Below, piece by piece: positions 1-8,753 of a stretch of 64,000 nucleotides of DNA. The translations under genes and the position numbers were made by a program. This DNA comes from Terrisporobacter petrolearius (lineage in GTDB: Bacteria > Bacillota > Clostridia > Peptostreptococcales > Peptostreptococcaceae), in assembly GCF_032598785.1 (NCBI RefSeq), contig NZ_CP102984.1; one strand, given 5' to 3'. A model generated the notes under the pieces. It saw only the letters and a program-made list of their open reading frames with translations. It was not told where the DNA came from and made no database searches. The stretch's first letter is position 1. Every line of letters begins with the position of its first letter.

Positions 1-1075
1 GATATTCTTTTATTTTACCCTTATCTACTACTTCGCCATTGGTTTTACCCTCAACAATATTGTTAATTCTACTCCTTAGCTTTTTAAAAGCTTTCTGAGA
101 TTCTGTCAAACTTTCAAAGCTAAATACAAGTTGTTTCCTATACCTTGACTGAAGACAGAAATGTCTATAGTCTAAGGGACTGTAGCCTTCTTCAATAAGC
201 CTTGAAAGAGTTAGAAAATCTCCGCTTGATTTTGACATTTTCCCATTATCAAATACTAGAAACTCCCCATGCATCCAATAGTTAACCCATTTATGGCCTC
301 TAGCACTTTCTGATTGAGCAATCTCATTCGTATGATGCACAGAAATATGATCTACTCCCCCACAGTGTATATCTATTCTATCACCTAAATATTTCATTGA
401 CATGGCAGAACACTCAATATGCCAACCCGGGAAACCTGTTCCCCAAGGTGATTCCCACTGCATTATTTGATTGGAAAACTTGGAGTTTGTAAACCACAAT
501 ACAAAATCTAGGGGATTTTTCTTGAATGGGTCTACATCAACCCTACTTCCTGCCTCAAGCTCCTCTAGACTTAGATTGGCAAGCTTAGCGTAGTTCGGGT
601 ATTTTTCTATTGAAAAGTATACATTACCATTGGCTATATAAGTAAAACCCTTATCTTCCAGTACTTGAATAAAGTTAATCATATCCTCGATATGCTCTGT
701 AGCTCGGCATATTATTGTAGGCGCTGTTATATTAAGAAGTTGACAGTCATTTAAAAAAGCATCTTCATAAAATTTTGCAATTTCCCATACAGTTTTCTTT
801 TCTCTGATGGCTCCCAAAGCCATTTTATCTTCTCCTGTATCTGAATCAGATTCTAAATGTCCTACATCTGTTATATTCATAACATGCTTGACCTCTAAGC
901 CCATGTACTCCATTGATTTTTTAAGGACATCTTCAAAAATATAGGTTCTAAGGTTGCCTATATGAGCATAATTATATACTGTTGGTCCACATGTATACAA
1001 TTTTATCTTGCCTTTCTCTATAGGTATTACCTCTTCCTTTATTCCTGTTAAAGTGTTATAAACTGAAAATTTCAT
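1..1075 (-). CDS. cysS: cysteinyl-tRNA synthetase, 3' part cut by window edge
   Basis: This gene encodes the class I enzyme that charges tRNA-Cys with cysteine in the cytoplasm. The translation starts MKFSVYNTLTG and is open to the left edge, so the C-terminal tRNA-binding part is missing. The HIGH-type motif is seen as HIGN near residue 38, after a zinc-site cysteine in TCGPTVYN. Further zinc ligands lie in GWHIECSAM and HCGGVDHISVHHTNE, and KMSKSSG is the ATP-binding loop. The ATG at 1075 follows AGGAGAGG. I see no T-box leader in the short upstream gap. Identification is secure. Confidence 0.95.
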   Translation of the reverse strand, partial: MKFSVYNTLTGIKEEVIPIEKGKIKLYTCGPTVYNYAHIGNLRTYIFEDVLKKSMEYMGLEVKHVMNITDVGHLESDSDTGEDKMALGAIREKKTVWEIAKFYEDAFLNDCQLLNITAPTIICRATEHIEDMINFIQVLEDKGFTYIANGNVYFSIEKYPNYAKLANLSLEELEAGSRVDVDPFKKNPLDFVLWFTNSKFSNQIMQWESPWGTGFPGWHIECSAMSMKYLGDRIDIHCGGVDHISVHHTNEIAQSESARGHKWVNYWMHGEFLVFDNGKMSKSSGDFLTLSRLIEEGYSPLDYRHFCLQSRYRKQLVFSFESLTESQKAFKKLRSRINNIVEGKTNGEVVDKGKIKEY

Positions 1076-1763
1076 ATCCTCTCCTCCTAATAAAGTATTG
1101 GAAGCAATTGTATCACACTATTTATAATAGATGAACAAAATATAAAACTATGCATCAAACTATCTTGATTTAATGTTTCTTTGCTCTTATAAATAAAAAC
1201 TGAGGGTTCTTAGTTAATCTATCATATGTATTAGGATGTGCGATTTTGAATTCTATAAAATTGTACTTTTACCTTTCCATTATTAGTGTTCCATTCATCA
1301 TCTAATAATTCAGTTAAAAAGTAATTCTCTTTATTAAATACTGTAAAATCCATAAAAGGATGATGGATAGAGATAATAAGTTGTCAATATCTTTTTAATA
1401 TCCTATTAAATTCACTCATTACTAAATTCCAGCTTTTAATATAGTGAAGTTTCAATGATGATAAAATAACATCTATAGATTTATCTTCAATAAAATGCAA
1501 TGGCTCATTTAGATCAGCTTTTATAACTTTAGCCTTATTTCCGACTCTTTTTTTAGTCATTTCTATCATATTTGGACTAAAATCTAGTGCTATTACACTT
1601 GCATCTGAATATTGCCTTCCAAATAGACCAGTCGTGCCTACTTTTGGACCACCCTGGGCCTCATAGTAGACCAGTCAGTGCCTTTAAATAGACCACTTGT
1701 ATAGATCTCCTGTATAATTAGATTGCATGCTTAGCATGACTAAATTATACAGGAGGTTTTTTT

Positions 1764-3317
1764 ATGATTCAGTATCGAAGGATATTGGAGCTTCACCTAA
1801 AGGAAACATCTCAAAGAACCATTAGCTCAAGTGTCGGGCATTCAAGGCAAACTGTTTCAGATGTAATTCAAAATGCTGAGAAATTAGGTTTGATTGAACT
1901 GACTGATGACATGAACAATCAATGGCTAGAGGAATTCTTGTTCCCAGAAAAATTAGCTGTGGCCAAGGGATATTTCCCCGTGGATTGGGAGGAGGTCCAC
2001 AAGGAACTGCAAAAGAAAAATATTACACTAAAATTACTTCACAATGAATATTCCCAGCTTGCTAGGGATAGTAACAAGATTCCCTATGCCTACAGAACTT
2101 TTTGTAGACACTATGGAAAATATGCAAAGAAATATAAGTTAACCATGCCAATTAGGCGAAAGCCCGGTGAAATTATGGAGGTGGATTGGGCTGGAAACAC
2201 TTTGAACATTAAGGATCCATCTACTGGTGAGAACTTAACTGTGTATGTATTTGTAGCCACCTTACCATATAGTCAGATATTTTATGCTGAGGGATTTTTA
2301 AATATGAAATCCCCAAGTTGGTTAACTGCCCATATTAATGCATTTGAGTATTTTGATGGGGTAACTGAAGTTTTAGTTCCTGATAATTTAAAAACAGGAG
2401 TCAGTAAGCCCAAAAGAGCAGAGCCTGTACTAAATGAATCTTACCGGCAACTGGCTAACTATTATGGATTTACTATTGTACCTGCCCGTGTCAGGAAGCC
2501 TAAGGACAAACCTAGTGTTGAGGGGAATGTTGGTTATATTTCCAGGCAAATCATAGCTGCTTTAAGAAATTACCAATACTTTAGCCTTGCAAAACTAAAT
2601 GAGAAGATATTAGCAGAAGTCAATAAGTTAAATAATGAGGAGTTTCAAAAAAGAGAAGGCTCTAGAAGAAAAGTCTTTGAGGAAGAGGAAAAAGAAAAAC
2701 TAATTCCTCTTCCTTATCCTAGATATCAGCTGGCAGAATGGAGGACTGCAAAGGTTCAATTAAACTATCATATCCAAGTGAACCGCATGTACTACTCAGT
2801 CCCTTATGAATACGTCCAAAGCCAAGTTGATGTTAGGATTAGTAAAGACTTAATTGAAGTATACTTCAAAGATATGAGAATTGCATCCCATAAAATACTT
2901 TTAGGAGAAATTGGAAGATATTCAACTAATCCAGATCATATGCCAGATAACCACAGAAAGTACCTTGAACATACTCCAGATCAAATAAAAAAATGGGCTA
3001 ATGCCAAGGGAGATAGTGTCAATGACTTTGTGGATTATATGTTAAATAATCATGCTGAGAAGAAGGCTTTAGATATTTTGTTATCCTTTAAGAACCTAGA
3101 AAGATATTATTCTGATGACTTCGTTGAAAAGGCTTGTCAGACCCTGATGACCATTTCACATGCCCCTAGCCTGGCTGTTCTAAAGACCATATTAAAGCGT
3201 ATGAAAGAAAAAGAAAAATCAAGGATGGATGGATCCATTAATGAAACTACTACAGATAGAGACTATGGATTTGTAAGGGGAGCCAAATACTTTGGAGGTG
3301 CAAAAAATGAGAAATAA
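1764..3317 (+). CDS. istA: IS21-family transposase IstA
   Basis: IstA is the DDE recombinase that cuts and joins the ends of IS21-like elements. The 517-residue protein has an N-terminal helix-turn-helix region (about residues 10-40, QRTISSSVGHSRQTVSDVI). The core has catalytic acidic residues at D141 (EVDWAGN), D207 (LVPDNLK) and E253 (PSVEGN). The C-terminal region has a beta-barrel-like segment (about 330-400). Length is normal for the family. ATG at 1764 follows ACAGGAGG. It overlaps istB by 11 bp, consistent with translational coupling. Confidence 0.96.
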   Translation: MIQYRRILELHLKETSQRTISSSVGHSRQTVSDVIQNAEKLGLIELTDDMNNQWLEEFLFPEKLAVAKGYFPVDWEEVHKELQKKNITLKLLHNEYSQLARDSNKIPYAYRTFCRHYGKYAKKYKLTMPIRRKPGEIMEVDWAGNTLNIKDPSTGENLTVYVFVATLPYSQIFYAEGFLNMKSPSWLTAHINAFEYFDGVTEVLVPDNLKTGVSKPKRAEPVLNESYRQLANYYGFTIVPARVRKPKDKPSVEGNVGYISRQIIAALRNYQYFSLAKLNEKILAEVNKLNNEEFQKREGSRRKVFEEEEKEKLIPLPYPRYQLAEWRTAKVQLNYHIQVNRMYYSVPYEYVQSQVDVRISKDLIEVYFKDMRIASHKILLGEIGRYSTNPDHMPDNHRKYLEHTPDQIKKWANAKGDSVNDFVDYMLNNHAEKKALDILLSFKNLERYYSDDFVEKACQTLMTISHAPSLAVLKTILKRMKEKEKSRMDGSINETTTDRDYGFVRGAKYFGGAKNEK

Positions 3318-4083
3318 AGAAACTATGCGAAAGCTACTAGAAATGCGTCTAAGTGGTATGGTTGAAATTTATGAGGAGCAAACTAGAAATTTAGACTACG
3401 AAAAAATGACATTTGATCAACGGTTCAACTTAATTGTAGATTATGAGTATTCCCGCCGACAATCTAATAAATTAAATAGATTAATTAAACAGGCAAGATT
3501 TAGCGATTCAACAGCTGCTATTGAAGACATCGAGTATCATCCTGATCGCCATTTAGATAAGGACTTAATACTTGAGTTAGCAAGCTGTAACTATATAAAA
3601 GAAAAACATAATATAATATTAATGGGGGCCTCAGGTAATGGTAAGACTTGGATTTCAAATGCATTTGGAGTACAGGCCTGTCGTCAACATTTCAAAGTCA
3701 GATACCTACGTTTACCAGAGCTAATAGATGAACTGGAGGCTGCAAAATACGCTGCGGATGGCAGCTACCGTAAAATTGTTTCTAAGTATAAAAAGATAGA
3801 ACTATTAATCATTGATGAATGGCTACTTACACCCATATCCCAAAATCAAGCTATTCATGTATTTGAGATTATTGAGGCAAGACTGAGGAATGCCTCTACA
3901 ATATTTTGCTCTCAATATGCACCAGAGGGCTGGCACTCTAAGATTGAAAATGTTCAAATAGCAGATGCTATACTAGATCGGATTGTTCATGACTCCTATC
4001 AAATACTAATAGATGGGGAGGTTTCCATGAGGGAAAGACATGGTATTAATAGTCAAAGGGTAAGGAAACCTGATAGAATATAA
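3307..4083 (+). CDS. istB: IS21-family helper ATPase IstB
   Basis: IstB is the AAA+ ATPase that selects target DNA and assists IstA. Walker A is GASGNGKTW (about residues 107-115) and Walker B is LLIIDEW. The start is ATG 3307, because GGAGGTG lies just upstream (3295-3301) with a normal spacing. A longer reading from 3292 would place the ribosome site inside the gene. Product about 258 residues, normal for the family. The stop of istA overlaps this start region. Confidence 0.95.
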   Translation: MRNKETMRKLLEMRLSGMVEIYEEQTRNLDYEKMTFDQRFNLIVDYEYSRRQSNKLNRLIKQARFSDSTAAIEDIEYHPDRHLDKDLILELASCNYIKEKHNIILMGASGNGKTWISNAFGVQACRQHFKVRYLRLPELIDELEAAKYAADGSYRKIVSKYKKIELLIIDEWLLTPISQNQAIHVFEIIEARLRNASTIFCSQYAPEGWHSKIENVQIADAILDRIVHDSYQILIDGEVSMRERHGINSQRVRKPDRI

Positions 4084-4560
4084 ATTGCTGTGGCAGGCCA
4101 CAATCTCAGGCCTGCCATAGTTTGGTCTAGTATCGGGCACTAGCTGGCCTAATACTAGGCACTAGTTGGTCTGAAAATAGGCACAGGTGGTCTAATATGA
4201 AGGCAATACTCATGCATCCTCCTCTAATAGCCATTTAGTATACCACCCCGCCGCACAACCTGCATCTAAAATCTTCTTGCCTCTTACTTGTGGAAGTAAT
4301 GATATAGTTGCAGGTCTTTCATAGTATGCATTGAATGGTTTTATATCTACATACTTAAAATAATATTCAGCCATTTCTTCATAAGAATTAAGTGGAACAG
4401 AGTCTTTATTTATAGCTTGTTCCTCCTGTGATATGCTACTCAATACGCTCCCCCCAAATGTCACACATTTTTAACATATGTACATTATATTATATAATTC
4501 ATCGGCTAATCTATCAACCAATAACATCATATTTTAAACTCTATTTTTTCCAAAGTTAAT

Positions 4561-4631
4561 TGTAAAACTAAATTAGACCCCTTTTTGCCTAAGAGTCTAA
4601 TTTAGTCTTACAAATCTATGGGTCTAATTTA
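4561..4631. repeat. hairpin-forming inverted repeat with a third copy of its arm
   Basis: Arms at 4561-4578 and 4595-4612 pair at 17 of 18 positions around a 16-nt loop. The core GTCTAATTTA occurs again at 4622-4631, preceded by GG. There is no T-run of the kind expected for a simple terminator, and the repeated core suggests a mobile-element end or protein-binding repeats. It lies between the broken methyltransferase and an unknown small gene. The rest of 4465-4731 shows nothing I can identify. Confidence 0.5.
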
Positions 4632-4731
4632 TGAGAATATAAGAGCCCTTTTCATTGAATTTTTTAAAAATAAAACCTTCGAATAATTATTAATTTGAAA
4701 GCTTTAATTTTAAAATTTATATAATTAATTA

Positions 4732-4953
4732 CTACCTATTTTCCCAATGCCTCTTTGCATTATTAAACATTTCATCTAAAGACATATCATCAAATATTTC
4801 ATCTTCTAGTTTCAAATAATCTTCTTTACTTATTCCTTCGGAGTGGCGTATAAATCGTAAAAATCCAGAATACCCTAGTTCCTTTATTAATGCCCTAGAG
4901 CCTTTCTCTATTATTTCTCTATCTGTGAACTTGCTTTTTTCATTCAATAACAT
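4732..4953 (-). CDS. small acidic/basic protein of unknown function, possibly antitoxin-like
   Basis: This is a 73-residue protein, MLLNEKSKFTDREIIEKG onward, predicted mostly helical with charged ends. I do not recognise a family by name. Size, charge pattern and coupling to an upstream gene are what antitoxins of toxin-antitoxin pairs often show, but no toxin signature is visible. The ATG at 4953 overlaps the stop of the upstream fragment (ATG and TGA share the 4944-4953 stretch), so it was translated from the same message. GGAGAT lies upstream inside that fragment. Confidence that it is a real gene is moderate. Confidence 0.5.
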   Translation of the reverse strand: MLLNEKSKFTDREIIEKGSRALIKELGYSGFLRFIRHSEGISKEDYLKLEDEIFDDMSLDEMFNNAKRHWENR

Positions 4954-5345
4954 CGATATCCATCTCCTTTCTTAGAAAATCTATAGAATTATATAGTTTA
5001 ATGTTTTTAATTGTTTCCTTCAAATCATCTTTATCTTTAGTATTTGATTTCATAACTATATCTTTAGCTATTTCATTGATTCTATCATTAGGTTCTATTA
5101 CCTGACTACATAAGCTAGAAATAGATTTTGGATAGGTTACACTAGATAGGACAGGTTTTCTCCGAACATGATATAATAATATTAGGAGGAGAAAATCATG
5201 TCAAACCCACTTCAAACATAATTCTCTTATTTCGGTTTTTTTCACGTTAATTCCTCTATCAATATCAAACTCATCAAGTGAATCTTTTATATATGGAAAG
5301 TCATTGTTATTGAGAACACGGTACATGGTGCTTACCATATTAACT
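4944..5345 (-). pseudogene. broken gene of unknown function with an inserted foreign segment
   Basis: Read on the minus strand, 5345-5222 encodes YRVLNNNDFPYIKDSLDEF and further coding-like sequence. The 5150-4944 part encodes SLCSQVIEPNDRINEIAK and on to RKEMDIDVIE. Between them (about 5150-5221) lies a segment with a plus-strand -10-like TATAAT, AGGAGGAG and an ATG opening only 7 codons (5198-5221). This looks like the start of a lost insertion element. I cannot name the protein. It precedes and overlaps the small gene at 4732-4953, so the two were probably one operon. Confidence 0.4.
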
Positions 5346-5379
5346 TATGCTTCAAGTAATTCTGTAGATGATTATTAGT

Positions 5380-6273
5380 CTATCTTTTTTCTTTCCACAA
5401 AGTAGCCATTAGAAATGGGCGAAACCCAATACTATAATAGAACTGTTGTTGTGAACCTACTATAACCTTTTTTGCTCCTAGCTCTCTAACACGCCTGATT
5501 CCCTCCAAAACTGCTGCCTTTCCTAAACCCATCTTGCGGTAATCAGGATCCGTAGCCACAGGCTCAACTACTGCAAAACCTGCATCTTTGTCATACCACA
5601 TTCCACAGTAAGAGACGAAGTTACCATCTGGCGCAATCACAGCTATCTTCAAATCTAAGTCCACATTGATCCGAATCATCGATTTTCTCGCCTCCTGCTC
5701 TTCTTCTTCAGAAAACTTTAGCTCACCATCACCCTTCAACTCATGGTTAAATCCCCTCCATAAAACGCGCCTGTATTGATATAAGTCAAAGGTGTCCTTC
5801 ATAGTAGTAATATAAAATCCCTCAGGCATTTCATATTCTACGGACGTCTTATCCAAATAAAAAAACGAATCGAATTCTTTATCCTGTGTAGCAACAAAGC
5901 CAAGTTCAGCTGCAATATCCTGAAATTCCAGGTCAATATCCCTTATAATAATGCTAAATTCCCCATCCTTTGATAGATTATCTTTTGCATATATAAGCAT
6001 CTCTTTTTTTAGGTACTCATACCCCGGTAAAGTTAAGCAAAAGGCTTCTCCAGGCCTGGTATCAAAAGTCGCAACCCCTACAACTTTCTTTTCATCCTCC
6101 CACAAGCCTATCTTACCTACCGCAGATTTATCTAAAGAATAATGGGTTGTCATCCAATCCCATCTAGTGTATTCAAATTCTGCATGCCCCAATTTTATAA
6201 AGAATTCCCTTACCTTATGATAATCTTCTGTAATACCTGGTTGTTTAGTGTAATTTCTAAATAGTATTGACAT
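5380..6273 (-). CDS. GNAT-family N-acetyltransferase
   Basis: This 297-residue protein has a C-terminal GNAT domain. The acetyl-CoA-binding signature is at VATDPDYRKMGLGKAAVLEG, followed by KKVIVGSQQQFYYSIGFRPF. The N-terminal half is divergent and may be a degenerate second GNAT fold. The substrate cannot be told from sequence. ATG at 6273 follows a GGGGG site. It is the last of three GNAT genes in the same direction downstream of a TetR gene. The gap to the next one (6274-6448) holds a short plus-strand coding-like remnant (FVKEIIDAALESHAL, then a stop) that I cannot place. Confidence 0.85.
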   Translation of the reverse strand: MSILFRNYTKQPGITEDYHKVREFFIKLGHAEFEYTRWDWMTTHYSLDKSAVGKIGLWEDEKKVVGVATFDTRPGEAFCLTLPGYEYLKKEMLIYAKDNLSKDGEFSIIIRDIDLEFQDIAAELGFVATQDKEFDSFFYLDKTSVEYEMPEGFYITTMKDTFDLYQYRRVLWRGFNHELKGDGELKFSEEEEQEARKSMIRINVDLDLKIAVIAPDGNFVSYCGMWYDKDAGFAVVEPVATDPDYRKMGLGKAAVLEGIRRVRELGAKKVIVGSQQQFYYSIGFRPFLMATLWKEKR

Positions 6274-6448
6274 CTGTATACCCCCATTAAATATTATTAT
6301 AATAAAAAGAAGTACTCCTTCTCCATTTGTAAAAGAAATTATAGATGCCGCTCTAGAAAGTCATGCACTTTAGATAGATGGCGATGACATGATAAAACGA
6401 TTTTTTAAAGTGGTTTTCATCATAAGCTACAATACTAACAAACTAAAA

Positions 6449-7294
6449 TTATAAACACAATATCATTTCATATTGAGTAATAAAATTCTTAAAACCCAAT
6501 TTAACTAAAAAGTCTTGCATTGATTTCATTTGACCATCTATATTAAGAATACTAATATTTTGAGATTCGGTATTCTTTACTAAGTCAGATATTAAACTTG
6601 TTGCAATCCCTCTACACCTAAAATTTCTATCTACAGCTATTTGTGGTATATCGCCAGTTTTTTTATCAATAATACCATAGCCAACAATAGTATCACTAAA
6701 ACGTACAATTGAATATAAAAAAGAATCTGAAATTGCATTAACTGAATCAATAGAGTTTTGCCATGATGGATTAAAGTCCCAAAATTGAACTAATTGATTT
6801 AAATCAATCTTATTGGTATGTTCAACTTTATGATTAATTATAAAATTATATTGACTTCTATTTATCCGAAAACATTCTAACTCTCTTTGGATTTCAAAGT
6901 TTTGCTTTTTATAAAGATTCACTGCAGATTGATTAGACTTTATCACTTCTAATACATATTCCTTTACATTCTTTTCTTTAATTAAATCCTTGATATCTGC
7001 AAGTATATTATCGATTACTCCTTGTCTTCTATATTGTCTTACGACACCTGTTCCAAGGTCATATACTGCCAGCTTTCCATTCAAAATTCTACATCCATTC
7101 ATAACAAATCCAATCAATGTTTCATTTACAAATGCTCCTATAGACATTTCTGGAACATAACCCCTTCTTAGGAGCATTTGTTCAAACTTCCATATTGGCA
7201 TTTCTATCTTGACTTGATAATCAGAAAATGCATCTATAAATGCTTTATGAATAATTTCTATGCTAGTATTATCTAAAGTTTTATAGTTAAACAT
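6449..7294 (-). CDS. tandem GNAT-domain acetyltransferase
   Basis: This 281-residue protein appears to carry two GNAT folds. The first has VVRQYRRQGVIDNIL and the typical C-terminal SNQSAVNLYKKQNFEIQREL. The second, at about residues 170-281, has IPQIAVDRNFRCRGIATSLI. Both CoA-loop patterns (R-x-x-G-x-A/I) are visible. Role: transfer of an acyl group to an amine; target unknown. Tandem GNAT proteins include antibiotic-modifying enzymes, but nothing here identifies a drug. The start ATG at 7294 has a recognisable AGGA upstream. Confidence 0.85.
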   Translation of the reverse strand: MFNYKTLDNTSIEIIHKAFIDAFSDYQVKIEMPIWKFEQMLLRRGYVPEMSIGAFVNETLIGFVMNGCRILNGKLAVYDLGTGVVRQYRRQGVIDNILADIKDLIKEKNVKEYVLEVIKSNQSAVNLYKKQNFEIQRELECFRINRSQYNFIINHKVEHTNKIDLNQLVQFWDFNPSWQNSIDSVNAISDSFLYSIVRFSDTIVGYGIIDKKTGDIPQIAVDRNFRCRGIATSLISDLVKNTESQNISILNIDGQMKSMQDFLVKLGFKNFITQYEMILCL

Positions 7295-7368
7295 TATATT
7301 CTATCCTTTCTAAGTCTATGGCGACTTTGTTTTTGCAATTTTTTACACTCTATAGCCGAATCTTACTG

Positions 7369-7911
7369 TTATTTTATCTTTTCTACGTATTCATTTTGCA
7401 TAATTGACATATGAATGATATCGTGCCATTTTCCATTACGAAAGATACTCTCTCTAGATTTTCCTTCCTGCTGAAATCCTAGTTTCTCATATAGTTTTAT
7501 AGCCCTGCTATTAAAGGAGAAAACTCTTAGATATATCCGATGTAAGTTCATCTCTAAAAATCCAAAATCAAGTAGTAATTTCATAGCTTCTGCTCCATAT
7601 CCCTTACCCCATGACTCCTTATCTCCAATATCAATAATACATTCGGCATTACGATTTTTATTATCTATATTAATTAAAGAAGTAATTCCAATTGGTTTCT
7701 TAGATTCCTTATCAACTATAATATAGCACTTTGAAGAGTGAGATCCTAATATGACTTGTGTCACAAATTCTTCTGTTTCTTCAATATGATAAACATCTAA
7801 CATCGGTGCAGTAGACTGCATAACTTCTAAATCATTTCTCCATTTATGGTAAACCTCTATATCTTGTACTGTCATTTTCCGTAAAGTTATTCTAGTTGAT
7901 TGAAATAGCAT
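7369..7911 (-). CDS. RimJ/RimL-type GNAT acetyltransferase
   Basis: This 180-residue protein starts LFQSTRITLRKMTVQDIEVYHKW, the usual beginning of the RimJ/RimL subgroup. It has WGKGYGAEAMKLLLDFGF as the acetyl-CoA loop and YLRVFSFNSRAIKLYEKLGF as the C-terminal signature. These enzymes acetylate protein N-termini or small amines. It starts 17 bp after the TetR gene stop, so it is very probably in one operon with that regulator and under its control. Confidence 0.88.
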   Translation of the reverse strand: MLFQSTRITLRKMTVQDIEVYHKWRNDLEVMQSTAPMLDVYHIEETEEFVTQVILGSHSSKCYIIVDKESKKPIGITSLINIDNKNRNAECIIDIGDKESWGKGYGAEAMKLLLDFGFLEMNLHRIYLRVFSFNSRAIKLYEKLGFQQEGKSRESIFRNGKWHDIIHMSIMQNEYVEKIK

Positions 7912-7928
7912 AATATCACTCCTTTTTA

Positions 7929-8546
7929 TTATTTAATTGGGCATAGTATGTTTTCTAATGTGAAAATTACTACATCTATTTGATCATTTACTTCTGTTAC
8001 CTCCATGCCTAAATTAAAGGTATCTAGCATTAATCCATCAAAAAATGAAATTATATATAGAGCGACTGCTTTAGATGACTTATGAGAATAAAATTCCTTT
8101 TTTTCAATTCCTCTATCTATAAAATTTGTTATTGAAGACACTAATCTCTCATATCTCTTTATAACATATGGATTGCTTGTTTTCTTTGATTCATGGTACT
8201 TTGTTAAAAAGAATTCTGTTTTGCAGAGTAGGAACTTGTTATTAGTCGATAAAATATTTCTTTGTTGTAGTCTAATCCAATCTATTAATTGGTCCCAAAA
8301 AGAAGATACTCCCTCTCTTTCAAAATATATAATATCCTTTTCATCCTCTAATTTAAGAAGCTCCTCAAATATATGCTCAATATTATTGAAGTAAGAATAT
8401 ATAGCACCTCTTGATATGCCTGCTTCCACTATAATATCTTGCATAGTAGCTTTTAAATACCCTTTTTTTATAAATACATTCTTTGCAGATTGAAGTATCT
8501 CAAGTTCTTTATTCCTTTTATATTGATTACTCACCTTTGGAGACAT
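7929..8546 (-). CDS. TetR-family transcriptional regulator
   Basis: The N-terminal helix-turn-helix is SAKNVFIKKGYLKATMQDII followed by EAGISRGAIYSYFNN, the standard TetR DNA-binding signature. The rest is an all-helical ligand/dimer domain. I chose the ATG at 8546 (MSPKVSNQ) because AGGAGGAG lies just before it; a start at 8570 would put that site inside the gene. Its own promoter, 50 bp upstream, is covered by a perfect palindrome, so self-repression is likely. The ligand is unknown. The gene leads an apparent operon with the GNAT gene at 7369-7911. Confidence 0.92.
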   Translation of the reverse strand: MSPKVSNQYKRNKELEILQSAKNVFIKKGYLKATMQDIIVEAGISRGAIYSYFNNIEHIFEELLKLEDEKDIIYFEREGVSSFWDQLIDWIRLQQRNILSTNNKFLLCKTEFFLTKYHESKKTSNPYVIKRYERLVSSITNFIDRGIEKKEFYSHKSSKAVALYIISFFDGLMLDTFNLGMEVTEVNDQIDVVIFTLENILCPIK

Positions 8547-8596
8547 GTAAATTCTCCTCCTTAATTTCATTAGTTATCTTGTCTACTACAATTAAA

Positions 8597-8642
8597 ATAG
8601 ACATTGGTGTCGTTTTTGATTATAAACGACACCAATGTCTAT
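8597..8642 (-). promoter_or_regulatory. consensus promoter inside a perfect TetR-type operator
   Basis: Two perfectly complementary 19-bp arms (8597-8615 and 8624-8642) surround an 8-bp centre. On the minus strand a fully consensus promoter overlaps them: -35 TTGACA at 8647-8642, a 17-bp spacer, and -10 TATAAT at 8624-8619. A repressor bound to the palindrome would block RNA polymerase, so the arrangement fits autorepression by the TetR protein at 7929-8546. The palindrome has no T-run and sits upstream of the gene, so it is not a terminator. Confidence 0.9.
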
Positions 8643-8753
8643 GTCAATATATTTTAAAATTAGTTTCAATTTTATCCTTCATTTATAATTATAAAATTAA
8701 AATAGATTACTTTTTTTGCTATACATTCTAATTTAGTCATAAAAATAATTATA

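Larger units (their letters stand above)
1606..4212 (+). mobile_element. IS21-family insertion sequence, 2607 bp, with target duplication
   Basis: The element carries istA and istB. Its ends are inverted repeats TGAATATTGCCTTC (left) and TGAGTATTGCCTTC (right, read on the minus strand), matching at 13 of 14 positions. The 6-bp sequence TGCATC flanks both ends (1600-1605 and 4213-4218), which is a target-site duplication in the 4-8 bp range known for IS21. Inside each end are three to four tandem copies of a motif close to TAGACCA-N3/4-GTGCCTA, the multiple transposase-binding sites typical of this family. Both genes are intact, so the element may still be mobile. Confidence 0.93.
1231..4443 (-). 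pseudogene. SAM-dependent methyltransferase pseudogene split by an IS21 element
   Basis: The N-terminal part (4443 to 4213) carries the SAM-binding motif I, DAGCAAGWYTKWLLEEDA. The C-terminal part (1605 down to 1231) continues SVIALDFSPNM, then VIKADLNEPL, then SIDVILSS. Removing the element at 1606-4212 and one copy of the 6-bp target duplication restores the frame as EEDA-SVIALDFS. There is also an in-frame TGA at 1384-1386, after RILKRY. Beyond it the frame continues as QLIISIHHPFMDF before a stop at 1231. The likely start is TTG at 4443 behind GGGGGGAG; an ATG at 4464 is the alternative. Expected role: a UbiE-like class I methyltransferase of unknown substrate, now inactive. Confidence 0.85.

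Noticed and set aside
1076..1230. Possible T-box leader for cysS
   Set aside because: No specifier loop, antiterminator T-box sequence or terminator is visible, and the gap is short and abuts the pseudogene.
5198..5221. Good ribosome site and ATG on the plus strand
   Set aside because: Opens only seven codons before a stop; treated as a remnant of an inserted element, not a gene.
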